Shown in pieces: positions 1 through 7,119 of a stretch of 7,119 bases of DNA. The notes below the pieces were generated by a model. It was given only the letters and a program-made list of their open reading frames with translations, was not told where the DNA came from and made no database searches. This DNA is from Burkholderiaceae bacterium. Its GTDB lineage: Bacteria; Pseudomonadota; Gammaproteobacteria; Burkholderiales; Burkholderiaceae. The stretch covers positions 1 through 7,119 of the forward strand of contig JAGOCV010000211.1 in NCBI GenBank assembly GCA_017998575.1, written 5' to 3'. Numbering within the stretch: the first letter of the stretch is position 1; each line of letters opens with the position of its first letter. The position numbers and the translations under genes are program-made.

Positions 1-646
1 GATGACCGTGGTCGCGCCCGAGTCCACGGCGTTCCAGCGGTCCGAAGCCTGGCGGATCGCGCGTGCGCAGGGCAAGCTGCCCTGGAGCCATGAGTGGGTC
101 GACTACGCGCAGATCTCCGATCACCTCAAGCGCGCCGTCATCGCCAGCGAGGACGGCGACTTCATCAATCATGGCGGCGTCGAATGGGAAGCCATCGAGA
201 AAGCCTGGCAGCGCAACACCCGCGCCGAGCAGGCCGCCGCACGCCGTGCGCAGGCGCAGAAGTCCGCGCGCGCGCCGCGCATCGTCGGTGGCTCCACCAT
301 CACGCAGCAGCTCGCCAAGAACCTGCTGCTCTCGGGCGAGCGCACCCTGCTGCGCAAGGGCCAGGAGTTCGTGCTCACCCAGATGCTGGAGCTGCTGCTG
401 TCCAAGCAGCGCATCCTGGAGATCTACCTCAACAGCGTCGAATGGGGCGAAGGCGTCTTCGGCGCCGAGGCCGCCGCGCGTCACTACTTCCGCAAGGGCG
501 CCGACCGCCTCACGCCCTACGAAGCCGCCCGCCTGGCCGTGATGCTGCCACGTCCGCGCTACTTCGAGAAACTGCCCAACTCGCCCTACCTCTCCAGCCG
601 CGCGCAGACCATCGTGGCGCGCATGGGCGACGCTGTGCTTCCCTGA
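1..646 (+). CDS. mtgA: Monofunctional peptidoglycan glycosyltransferase MtgA (5' end outside window)
   Basis: MtgA polymerises lipid II into glycan strands at the outer face of the inner membrane and belongs to family GT51. The visible 214 residues hold the GT51 motifs. SEDGDF (49-54) is followed by NHGG and contains the catalytic Glu50. GGSTITQQLAKN spans 96-107, and KQRILEIYLNSVEWG spans 135-149, followed by GAEAAARHYF. There is no transpeptidase domain after these, so the protein is monofunctional and not a class A PBP. The ATG at position 2 is probably internal. The family normally begins with a short cytoplasmic stretch and one membrane helix, which are missing, while the text after this Met (PESTAFQRSEAW) already matches the region just after the anchor. 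An Ala/Arg/Gln-rich stretch (about residues 71-92) sits between the first two motifs. The C terminus is complete. Neighbouring gene upstream is unknown (often aroE in this group). Confidence 0.93.
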   Translation, partial: MTVVAPESTAFQRSEAWRIARAQGKLPWSHEWVDYAQISDHLKRAVIASEDGDFINHGGVEWEAIEKAWQRNTRAEQAAARRAQAQKSARAPRIVGGSTITQQLAKNLLLSGERTLLRKGQEFVLTQMLELLLSKQRILEIYLNSVEWGEGVFGAEAAARHYFRKGADRLTPYEAARLAVMLPRPRYFEKLPNSPYLSSRAQTIVARMGDAVLP

Positions 647-654
647 CGTCCACG

Positions 655-751
655 TACCCCCACGCTCCCCCACTGCGTGTGGGTCGCTGCCCCCCGAGGG
701 GGCCGCTCGCATGGGCCTCGGCCAAGCCGAGGCGTGACCGCTGCGCGGTCA
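655..751 (+). repeat. Intergenic tandem-hairpin repeat, copy A (possible mtgA 3' element)
   Basis: Most of the 132-bp gap between mtgA and the acyltransferase gene is a row of short inverted repeats. They are CCCAC/GTGGG (669-673 with 679-683), CCCC/GGGG (691-694 with 699-702), a perfect 7-bp stem CCTCGGC/GCCGAGG with a CAA loop (716-722 with 726-732), and a second perfect 7-bp stem TGACCGC/GCGGTCA with a TGC loop (735-741 with 745-751). Copy B after ftsZ shares CGAGGGGGC and CGGCCAAGCCG in the same order and at similar spacing. There is no T-run, so this is not a classical intrinsic terminator. It may stabilise or end the mtgA transcript. The resemblance to dispersed Comamonadaceae intergenic repeats is from memory and was not searched. 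Confidence 0.65.
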
Positions 752-766
752 GTGCTCGGGCGCCTC

Positions 767-772
767 CATAAT
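767..772 (+). promoter_or_regulatory. Candidate -10 box of the acyltransferase operon
   Basis: CATAAT differs from the TATAAT consensus at one base and ends exactly 6 nt before the ATG at 779. Transcription would therefore start at or next to the start codon, giving a leaderless or nearly leaderless mRNA. No convincing -35 hexamer lies 16-18 bp upstream, where the DNA is part of the last hairpin of repeat copy A. The same layout is seen before lpxC. Confidence 0.4.
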
Positions 773-778
773 CGAAAT

Positions 779-1390
779 ATGTTGGCAAAAGTGATGAGTC
801 TCTTCCTGCTGGGCGTGATCCGGCTGCTGACCGGCGCCCAGGCACGCTGGTGGGGCTGCCCGCCCAAGGCCGAGCAGCGCATCTATTTCGCCAACCACCA
901 GAGCCATGCCGACCTGGTCATGATCTGGGCCGCGCTGCCGCAGGAGCTGCGCGGCATCACGCGCCCCATCGCAGCGCGCGACTACTGGACGAAATCGCCG
1001 TTCCGGCAATGGATCACCACCGCCGTGTTCAACGCGGTCTATGTGGATCGCGAACGCAAGGAAGGCGAAGACCCGCTGGCGCCGCTGGCCGACGCGCTGG
1101 AGCGCGGCGATTCCATCATCATCTTTCCCGAAGGCACGCGCGGCCACCAGGAAGAGCCGCAGCCGTTCAAGTCGGGGCTGTACAGCCTGGCACAGCGCTT
1201 TCCCGACGCGGTGCTGGTGCCGGCCTGGATCAACAACATCCAGCGCCTGCTGCCCAAGGGCGAGGTGATCCCGGTGCCCGTGCTGTGCTCGGTGACCTTC
1301 GGCGCGCCGATCCAGCTGCAGGAAGGCGAAGACCGGCGCGTGTTCCTGGACCGCGCACGTGACGCGGTCGTCGCCCTGCGCGAAGTCTGA
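779..1390 (+). CDS. PlsC-family 1-acyl-glycerol-3-phosphate acyltransferase-like protein
   Basis: This 203-residue protein probably transfers an acyl chain to the sn-2 position of a lysophosphatidate-like acceptor at the inner membrane, giving phosphatidate. The acyltransferase motif HX4D is NHQSHAD (His40, Asp45) and the phosphate-binding motif is FPEGTR (116-121), followed by FKSG (130-133) and VPAW (147-150). A weakly hydrophobic N terminus (about 6-18) may dip into the membrane, and there is no long membrane anchor. The start at 779 was chosen because the reading frame further upstream runs through hairpin repeat A. A second Met at 794 is possible. No Shine-Dalgarno precedes either. The gene is followed after 9 bp by a CdsA-like gene, so its product is plausibly passed to that protein. 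It is shorter than housekeeping PlsC and is likely a second copy. True substrate unknown. Confidence 0.85.
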   Translation: MLAKVMSLFLLGVIRLLTGAQARWWGCPPKAEQRIYFANHQSHADLVMIWAALPQELRGITRPIAARDYWTKSPFRQWITTAVFNAVYVDRERKEGEDPLAPLADALERGDSIIIFPEGTRGHQEEPQPFKSGLYSLAQRFPDAVLVPAWINNIQRLLPKGEVIPVPVLCSVTFGAPIQLQEGEDRRVFLDRARDAVVALREV

Positions 1391-1399
1391 GGTGCCGGC

Positions 1400-2395
1400 A
1401 TGAGCTTCAACGCTTTCCTGCGCAGCCTCACGCCCGACGAGCAGGTCGCGCTCGTCTTCGTCGTGCTGTTCGGCCTGCTGCTGCTGGCCAGCGTGGTGCT
1501 GTTCACGGCCACGCAGCGCGAGCAGCCCGACAACGAAGAGGGCCGCCGCCGCACCGAGATGCTGGTCGACCTGCGCGAGCTGCTGCAGGCCTCGTGGATG
1601 ATGACCGCCGTGTTCTGGATCGGCTGGGCCATGGGAGAGACCGCCGCCACCGTCCTGTTCGCGCTGGTGGCGTTCTTCACGCTGCGCGAGTTCATCACGC
1701 TCTCACCCACACGGCGCGGTGACCACCGCAGCCTGATCCTGGCGTTCTTCGTGGTGCTGCCGATCCAGTTCTGGCTGGTGGCCTCGCGCCATTTCGACCT
1801 GTTCACCGTGTTCATTCCGGTCTACGTGTTCCTGGCGCTGCCAGTGACGAGCGCGCTGGCCGACGACCCGCAGCGCTTCCTCGAACGCACGGCCAAGCTG
1901 CAGTGGGGGATCATGGTGTGCGTCTATGGCATGAGTCACGTGCCGGCGCTGCTGCTGCTGTCCTTCCCCGGCTGGAATGGACGCCAGGCCTTCCTGGTGT
2001 TCTTCGTCGTGCTGGTGGTTCAGACCTGCATGGTGGCCCAGCACCTGGCGGCGCGGCGCTTCGCGCGCCGGCCGGTGGCGCCCAACGTGAGTTCGAGCTT
2101 CAACTGGATCTCGTGGGCGATCGGCGTGCTGGCCGGCGGCCTGGTGGGCGGCGTCCTGTCGGCAATGACGCCGTTCAAGCCCGGCCAGGCGCTGGGCATG
2201 GCGCTCATCGCCTGCGTGGCCGGCTCGCTCGGACATCTGGTGATGAAGGCACTCAAGCGTGATCGCGGCGTGACGAACTGGGGCGGCCAGGCACGCTCGG
2301 TCACCGGCGCCACCGGCCTGCTCGACCGCGTGGATGCGCTGTGCTTCGCGGCGCCGATCTTCTTCCATTCGGTGCGCTGGTACTTCAACCTCTGA
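1400..2395 (+). CDS. Divergent CdsA/YnbB-type phosphatidate cytidylyltransferase-like membrane protein
   Basis: This 331-residue polytopic membrane protein has about eight hydrophobic segments (roughly 15-37, 66-95, 111-128, 134-151, 169-189, 197-214, 236-255 and 262-284). The last 50 residues look like the end of CDP-diacylglycerol synthase: KALKRDRGV, then [14 protein letters not shown] (306-319), then FFHSVRWYF. That family makes CDP-diacylglycerol from phosphatidate and CTP. The signature is not standard. The usual KD and GHGG positions read TN (292-293) and GATG (303-306), and the usual SPxKTWEG stretch seems to be [12 protein letters not shown] (231-242). The DRxD core is kept. A good Shine-Dalgarno (GAGGTG, 1389-1394) sits 5 nt before the ATG and overlaps the acyltransferase stop. 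Pairing with an acyltransferase resembles the secondary PA2536-PA2537-type pair of Pseudomonas. Family membership is likely and enzymatic activity is uncertain. Confidence 0.75.
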   Translation: MSFNAFLRSLTPDEQVALVFVVLFGLLLLASVVLFTATQREQPDNEEGRRRTEMLVDLRELLQASWMMTAVFWIGWAMGETAATVLFALVAFFTLREFITLSPTRRGDHRSLILAFFVVLPIQFWLVASRHFDLFTVFIPVYVFLALPVTSALADDPQRFLERTAKLQWGIMVCVYGMSHVPALLLLSFPGWNGRQAFLVFFVVLVVQTCMVAQHLAARRFARRPVAPNVSSSFNWISWAIGVLAGGLVGGVLSAMTPFKPGQALGMALIACVAGSLGHLVMKALKRDRGVTNWGGQARSVTGATGLLDRVDALCFAAPIFFHSVRWYFNL

Positions 2396-2942
2396 TGAGG
2401 ATCCTCGGCATCGACCCCGGCCTGCAGACCACCGGCTTCGGCGTGGTGGACGTGGACGGCCACGCGCTGCGCTACGTGGCCAGCGGCACCATCAGCACGA
2501 AGCATCTGGAACGCGGCAACCTGCCCGCGCGGCTGAAAGTGCTGTTCGACGGCATCGGCGAAGTGCACCAGCGCTACCGGCCCGATGCGGCCGCCGTCGA
2601 GATCGTGTTCGTCAACGTCAATCCGCAGGCCACGCTGCTGCTGGGCCAGGCACGCGGCGCCTGCCTGACGGCGCTCGTGAATTGCGCCCTGCCGGTCGCC
2701 GAATACACCGCGCTGCAGATGAAGCGCGCCGTGGCCGGCCACGGCAAGGCGGCCAAGCCGCAGGTGCAGGAGATGGTGCGGCGCCTGTTGCAGTTGCCTG
2801 GCCTGCCCGGCACCGACGCCGCCGATGCGCTGGGCCTGGCCATCACGCACGCGCACGCGGGTGCGTCGATGGCGCGGCTGGCCGAGGCTGGCGGCGCGCT
2901 GCAGCGGTCGACCAGCAGCATGTACCGGGCGGGGCGCAGCCG

Positions 2943-2946
<4 letters not shown>
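2395..2946 (+). CDS. ruvC: Crossover junction endodeoxyribonuclease RuvC
   Basis: RuvC is a dimeric, Mg-dependent nuclease that cuts Holliday junctions symmetrically during recombinational repair, working with the RuvAB branch-migration motor. The 183-residue protein starts [17 protein letters not shown] and has the four acidic catalytic residues expected of the RNase H-like fold: Asp7, Glu69 (in AAVEIVFVN), Asp141 and Asp144 (in [11 protein letters not shown]). [18 protein letters not shown] (104-121) is the conserved DNA-contacting region. The length is slightly above the 173 residues of the E. coli protein because of a polar C-terminal tail. The ATG overlaps the previous stop by one base (TGATG, 2393-2397) and has no clear Shine-Dalgarno, so translation is probably coupled to the CdsA-like gene. 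ruvA and ruvB are not in the window. Confidence 0.96.
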
Positions 2947-5032
<2,086 letters not shown>

Positions 5033-5039
5033 AGGGGCG

Positions 5040-5045
5040 AGTATA
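5040..5045 (-). promoter_or_regulatory. Candidate -10 box of the thiC transcript
   Basis: On the minus strand TATACT (one mismatch to TATAAT) ends 7 bp before the first base of riboswitch stem P1. The transcript would begin right at the aptamer, as is common for riboswitch promoters. No recognisable -35 hexamer lies 16-18 bp upstream, where the sequence is G/C-rich. The box sits in the 38-bp gap after the stop of the small membrane-protein gene. Confidence 0.45.
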
Positions 5046-5070
5046 GGCTGCAGAGCGCAGCAGCGCGGGC

Positions 5071-5247
5071 TCAGAGCACGCGCTCGAGGATCAGCACGCC
5101 GAAAAAGCCCAGCGCGGCCAGCACCGTCCATTTCAGGATCACGAGACCCCAGTGCTTGAAGCGAGGCTGGCCCGTGCCGGCGTAGAACGCGAAGCACACA
5201 CCGGCCGCGATCAACAGCACGAAGATGGACCAGCGGAACAGCAGCAT
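5071..5247 (-). CDS. Small two-helix membrane protein of unknown function (58 residues)
   Basis: I do not recognise this protein. The frame encodes MLLFRWSIFVLLIAAG, ending in GVLILERVL, then TGA. Two hydrophobic segments (about 4-22 and 34-54) are separated by a short polar, basic loop (TGQPRFKHWG), so it should be an inner-membrane hairpin protein. It begins 21 nt after the lpxC stop on the same strand and is probably the last gene of that transcript. No good Shine-Dalgarno precedes the ATG, so translation may be coupled to lpxC. A longer overlapping frame (4991-5272) exists, but its product is Arg/Ala-rich without structure and runs into the thiC riboswitch, so it looks like a shadow. The coherent membrane topology and the fit of the gene between lpxC and the thiC promoter support a real gene. 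Confidence 0.7.
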   Translation of the reverse strand: MLLFRWSIFVLLIAAGVCFAFYAGTGQPRFKHWGLVILKWTVLAALGFFGVLILERVL

Positions 5248-5268
5248 CGGCGCGCCAGACGTGCTGCT

Positions 5269-6192
5269 TCACCAGGCGCGCGCGGTGCGCGCGAAGCCGG
5301 TCGGTGCCTTGCGCTCGTCGGCGAAGGTCACGACCTCATAGGCGTCTTCGTGCGCCAGCAACTCGCGCAGCAGGCGGTTGTTCATGGCGTGGCCGGAACG
5401 GAAGGCGCTGTATGCCGCCAGCAGCGGCTTGCCCACGACGTACAGGTCGCCGATGGCGTCGAGGATCTTGTGCTTGGCGAACTCGTCGTCGTAGCGCAGG
5501 CCCTCGTGGTTGAGCATCTTGTAGTCGTCCATCACGATGGCGTTGTCGAGCCCACCGCCCAGCGCCAGGCCGTGGCTGCGCATCATCTCGACGTCCTTGG
5601 TGAAGCCGAAGGTGCGTGCACGCGCGATGTCGCGGCTGTAGTTGCCCGAGCCCATATCGAAGGTCACGCTCTGGCCGGTGGAGTCGACGGCCGGGTGGCG
5701 GAAATCGATCTCGAAGGTGAGGCTGAAGCCGTGATAGGGCGCGAGGCGCGCCCACTTCATCGCCGCGCCCTCGCCTTCGCGCACCTCGACGGGCCTGACG
5801 ATGCGGATGAATCGCTTGGGCGCCTTCTGCAGCTCGATGCCCGCGCTCTGCAAAAGGAAAACGAACGAGGCGGACGAGCCGTCGAGGATGGGCACCTCTT
5901 CGGCCGTGATGTCCACGTACAGGTTGTCGATGCCCAGGCCGGCGCAGGCCGACATCAGGTGCTCGATGGTGTGAACCTTGGCGCCGCCCGATCCGATGGT
6001 GGAGGCCAGACGCGTGTCGGTGATGGCCGTGGCCGACACCGGAATGTCAACCGGCTGCGGCAGGTCGACGCGCCGGAACACGATGCCCGTGTCGGGCTGG
6101 GCCGGCCGCAGCGTGAGCTCGACCCGCTGTCCGCTGTGCAGGCCCACGCCCACGGCCTTCGTGATGGTCTTGAGCGTGCGTTGCTGGAGCAT
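5269..6192 (-). CDS. lpxC: UDP-3-O-acyl-N-acetylglucosamine deacetylase LpxC
   Basis: LpxC is the zinc-dependent cytosolic deacetylase that commits UDP-3-O-acyl-GlcNAc to lipid A synthesis. The 307 residues match the family length and start [21 protein letters not shown], the standard N terminus, which fixes the start codon. Zinc and catalytic residues are visible: Glu77 and His78 in TIEHLMSA, His241 and Asp245 in [10 protein letters not shown], and His268 in [20 protein letters not shown] (102-114) and [10 protein letters not shown] (193-202) are further family blocks. The C terminus (GFARTARAW) is unlike the E. coli tail that FtsH recognises, so regulated proteolysis may differ. It follows ftsZ on the same strand after 208 bp and is followed by a small membrane-protein gene. 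A -10-like box lies 6 nt before the ATG. Confidence 0.97.
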   Translation of the reverse strand: MLQQRTLKTITKAVGVGLHSGQRVELTLRPAQPDTGIVFRRVDLPQPVDIPVSATAITDTRLASTIGSGGAKVHTIEHLMSACAGLGIDNLYVDITAEEVPILDGSSASFVFLLQSAGIELQKAPKRFIRIVRPVEVREGEGAAMKWARLAPYHGFSLTFEIDFRHPAVDSTGQSVTFDMGSGNYSRDIARARTFGFTKDVEMMRSHGLALGGGLDNAIVMDDYKMLNHEGLRYDDEFAKHKILDAIGDLYVVGKPLLAAYSAFRSGHAMNNRLLRELLAHEDAYEVVTFADERKAPTGFARTARAW

Positions 6193-6198
6193 CTGCAG

Positions 6199-6204
6199 AT
6201 TTTA
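6199..6204 (-). promoter_or_regulatory. Candidate -10 box of lpxC
   Basis: On the minus strand TAAAAT (one mismatch to TATAAT) is separated from the lpxC ATG by only CTGCAG, 6 nt. With this box, transcription would start at or next to the ATG. There is no Shine-Dalgarno in this leader. No good -35 is found at 16-18 bp, and a TTGCTC lies at 23 bp (6228-6233), too far for a normal sigma-70 promoter. Transcription from ftsZ could also continue into lpxC. Confidence 0.45.
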
Positions 6205-6297
6205 GTTCTCGGGCCTTAAACCGGCCTGAGCAAGGATTTGATCCCGCCAATAGCCAGAATTGACGCGCCCCCTGACCCGCGCAGCGTGCTCGCCAGA

Positions 6298-6376
6298 GAC
6301 ACCGCGGAACCGGCTTGGCCGGGCCGCTGGTGTCGCCCCCTCGCAGGGGGTTGGCGGACCTTGGCGAATGCCAAGG
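6298..6376 (-). repeat. Intergenic hairpin repeat, copy B (possible ftsZ 3' element)
   Basis: Most of the 208-bp ftsZ-lpxC gap is non-coding and this is its main structure. Reading away from ftsZ, there is a perfect 7-bp stem CCTTGGC/GCCAAGG with a 4-nt loop (6370-6376 with 6359-6365), then CCCCC/GGGGG (6346-6350 with 6336-6340). A long compound hairpin follows between 6334 and 6298: GACACC/GGTGTC, then GCGG/CCGC past a 1-nt bulge, then CCGGC/GCCGG around a CAA loop, about 15 pairs. CGAGGGGGC (6335-6343) and CGGCCAAGCCG (6311-6321) are shared with copy A in the same order. No T-run follows. It may terminate or protect the 3' end of ftsZ mRNA. The remaining 6205-6297 shows no other structure I can name. 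Confidence 0.65.
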
Positions 6377-6400
6377 GTAGCCCGGGGGGTGAGCCTAAAT

Positions 6401-7119
6401 TCAGTCGGCCTGCTTGCGCAGGAACGCCGGGATCTCGAAGTCGTCCATGCCGCCCGAGGCGAGCGCATCGACCTTGGCGGCGGCCTGGGTGCGGTTGGTA
6501 CGCCACACGCTGGGCACGGCCATGGTGCCGTAGTCGGGCTGGGCGGCGTGCACCAGGCCCTGGGCCGCGCCCGGGCCGCCGACGGCCTGGTTCACGGTGG
6601 GGATGTTGATCGGCACGTTGTCGGTGCCGGTACGCAACACCTGCAGCGGAGGCGCCGTGCGGCGCTGACCCTGGCGCGACAGACCCGTGGCCACCACGGT
6701 CACGCGGATCTCGTCGCCCAGGCCGTCGTCGTAGGCCGTGCCGTAGATGACATGCGCATCGGGCGAGGCGTAGGCGCGGATGGTGTTCATCGCCAGCTTC
6801 GATTCCGACAGCTTGAGGCTGCCCTTGGCGGCGGTGATCAGCACCAGCACACCCTTGGCGCCCGACAGGTCGATGCCCTCCAGCAGCGGGCAGGCCACGG
6901 CCTGCTCGGCGGCGATGCGCGCGCGGTCCGGGCCCTGGGCCACGGCCGTGCCCATCATGGCCTTGCCGGGCTCGCCCATCACCGTGCGCACGTCCTCGAA
7001 GTCGACGTTCACGCGGCCGGGCACGTTGATGATCTCGGCGATGCCGCCGACGGCGTTCTTGAGCACGTCGTTGGCATGCGCAAAAGCCTCGTCCTGCGTG
7101 ATGTCGTCGCCCAGCACTT
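6401..7119 (-). CDS. ftsZ: Cell division protein FtsZ, C-terminal part (5' end outside window)
   Basis: FtsZ is the tubulin-like GTPase that forms the division ring at midcell. The visible part, about 239 residues, begins just before the T7 synergy loop NVDFED (6992-7009), whose acidic residues complete the GTPase site of the adjoining subunit. Next come GPDRARIAAEQAVACPLLEGI, KGVLVLITAAKGSLKLSE, DAHVIYGTAYDDGLGDEIRVTVVATGL, and a variable linker of about 70 residues rich in Ala, Pro, Gln and Gly. The C-terminal peptide DDFEIPAFLRKQAD is the conserved site that binds FtsA, ZipA, MinC and similar partners. The GTP-binding N-terminal domain lies beyond 7119. The gene order ftsZ then lpxC is the classic end of the division and cell-wall cluster in proteobacteria. 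Confidence 0.97.
   Translation of the reverse strand, partial: VLGDDITQDEAFAHANDVLKNAVGGIAEIINVPGRVNVDFEDVRTVMGEPGKAMMGTAVAQGPDRARIAAEQAVACPLLEGIDLSGAKGVLVLITAAKGSLKLSESKLAMNTIRAYASPDAHVIYGTAYDDGLGDEIRVTVVATGLSRQGQRRTAPPLQVLRTGTDNVPINIPTVNQAVGGPGAAQGLVHAAQPDYGTMAVPSVWRTNRTQAAAKVDALASGGMDDFEIPAFLRKQAD

Noticed and set aside
677..778. A 34-residue N-terminal extension of the acyltransferase from an upstream GTG-type start
   Set aside because: The extension would be encoded by hairpin repeat A and has a Gly/Arg-rich sequence unlike a membrane anchor. The ATG at 779 is the natural start.
1059..1334. A 15-nt direct repeat AGGAAGGCGAAGACC at 1059-1073 and 1320-1334
   Set aside because: Both copies lie inside the acyltransferase gene and encode the short peptide EGED with the same preferred codons. 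Codon bias explains the match, and there is no sign of a mobile element or duplication.
5152..6219. A 355-residue open frame on the plus strand across lpxC
   Set aside because: Antisense shadow of lpxC, low-complexity composition, no motif, and it ends in the lpxC upstream region.

Overview
This is an ordinary chromosomal housekeeping window from a high-GC Gram-negative bacterium, most likely a betaproteobacterium of the Comamonadaceae (Acidovorax, Variovorax or Hydrogenophaga type). The reasons are the strong G/C bias at third codon positions, the outer-membrane gene lpxC downstream of ftsZ, the style of the proteins, and C/G-rich hairpin repeats of a kind I associate with intergenic regions of that family. 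The taxonomic call is inference, because no rRNA or other marker gene is present. I see no mobile element, phage gene, CRISPR array, tRNA or rRNA, and no new multi-gene system.

Left half, plus strand. The window opens inside mtgA, a peptidoglycan glycosyltransferase whose N-terminal membrane anchor lies outside. A 132-bp gap follows, filled with tandem hairpins (repeat copy A) and a possible -10 box. Then comes a tightly packed set: a PlsC-family acyltransferase, a divergent CdsA/YnbB-type membrane protein, and ruvC. The spacings are 9 bp and a 1-base TGATG overlap. The first two look like a secondary phospholipid-precursor pair (phosphatidate, then CDP-diacylglycerol). The second protein departs from the standard cytidylyltransferase signature. 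RuvC is the Holliday-junction endonuclease.

Right half, minus strand. thiC converges on ruvC with only 16 bp between the stop codons, inside an inverted repeat. Upstream of thiC is a well-formed TPP riboswitch with a possible -10 box ending 7 bp before its P1 stem. Thiamine pyrophosphate therefore probably represses its own biosynthesis here. Further upstream on the same strand are an unrecognised 58-residue two-helix membrane protein, lpxC (the committed step of lipid A synthesis), a 208-bp intergenic region with hairpin repeat copy B, and the 3' part of ftsZ.

Functionally the window is dominated by envelope growth and division (mtgA, the phospholipid pair, lpxC, ftsZ), plus DNA repair and thiamine synthesis. 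The points most worth following up are four. First, two diverged hairpin repeats sit just after a gene, in that gene's direction. Second, two genes have a -10-like box exactly 6 nt before ATG, suggesting leaderless mRNAs. Third, the CdsA-like protein has altered signature residues. Fourth, there is a small unannotated membrane-protein gene between lpxC and thiC.
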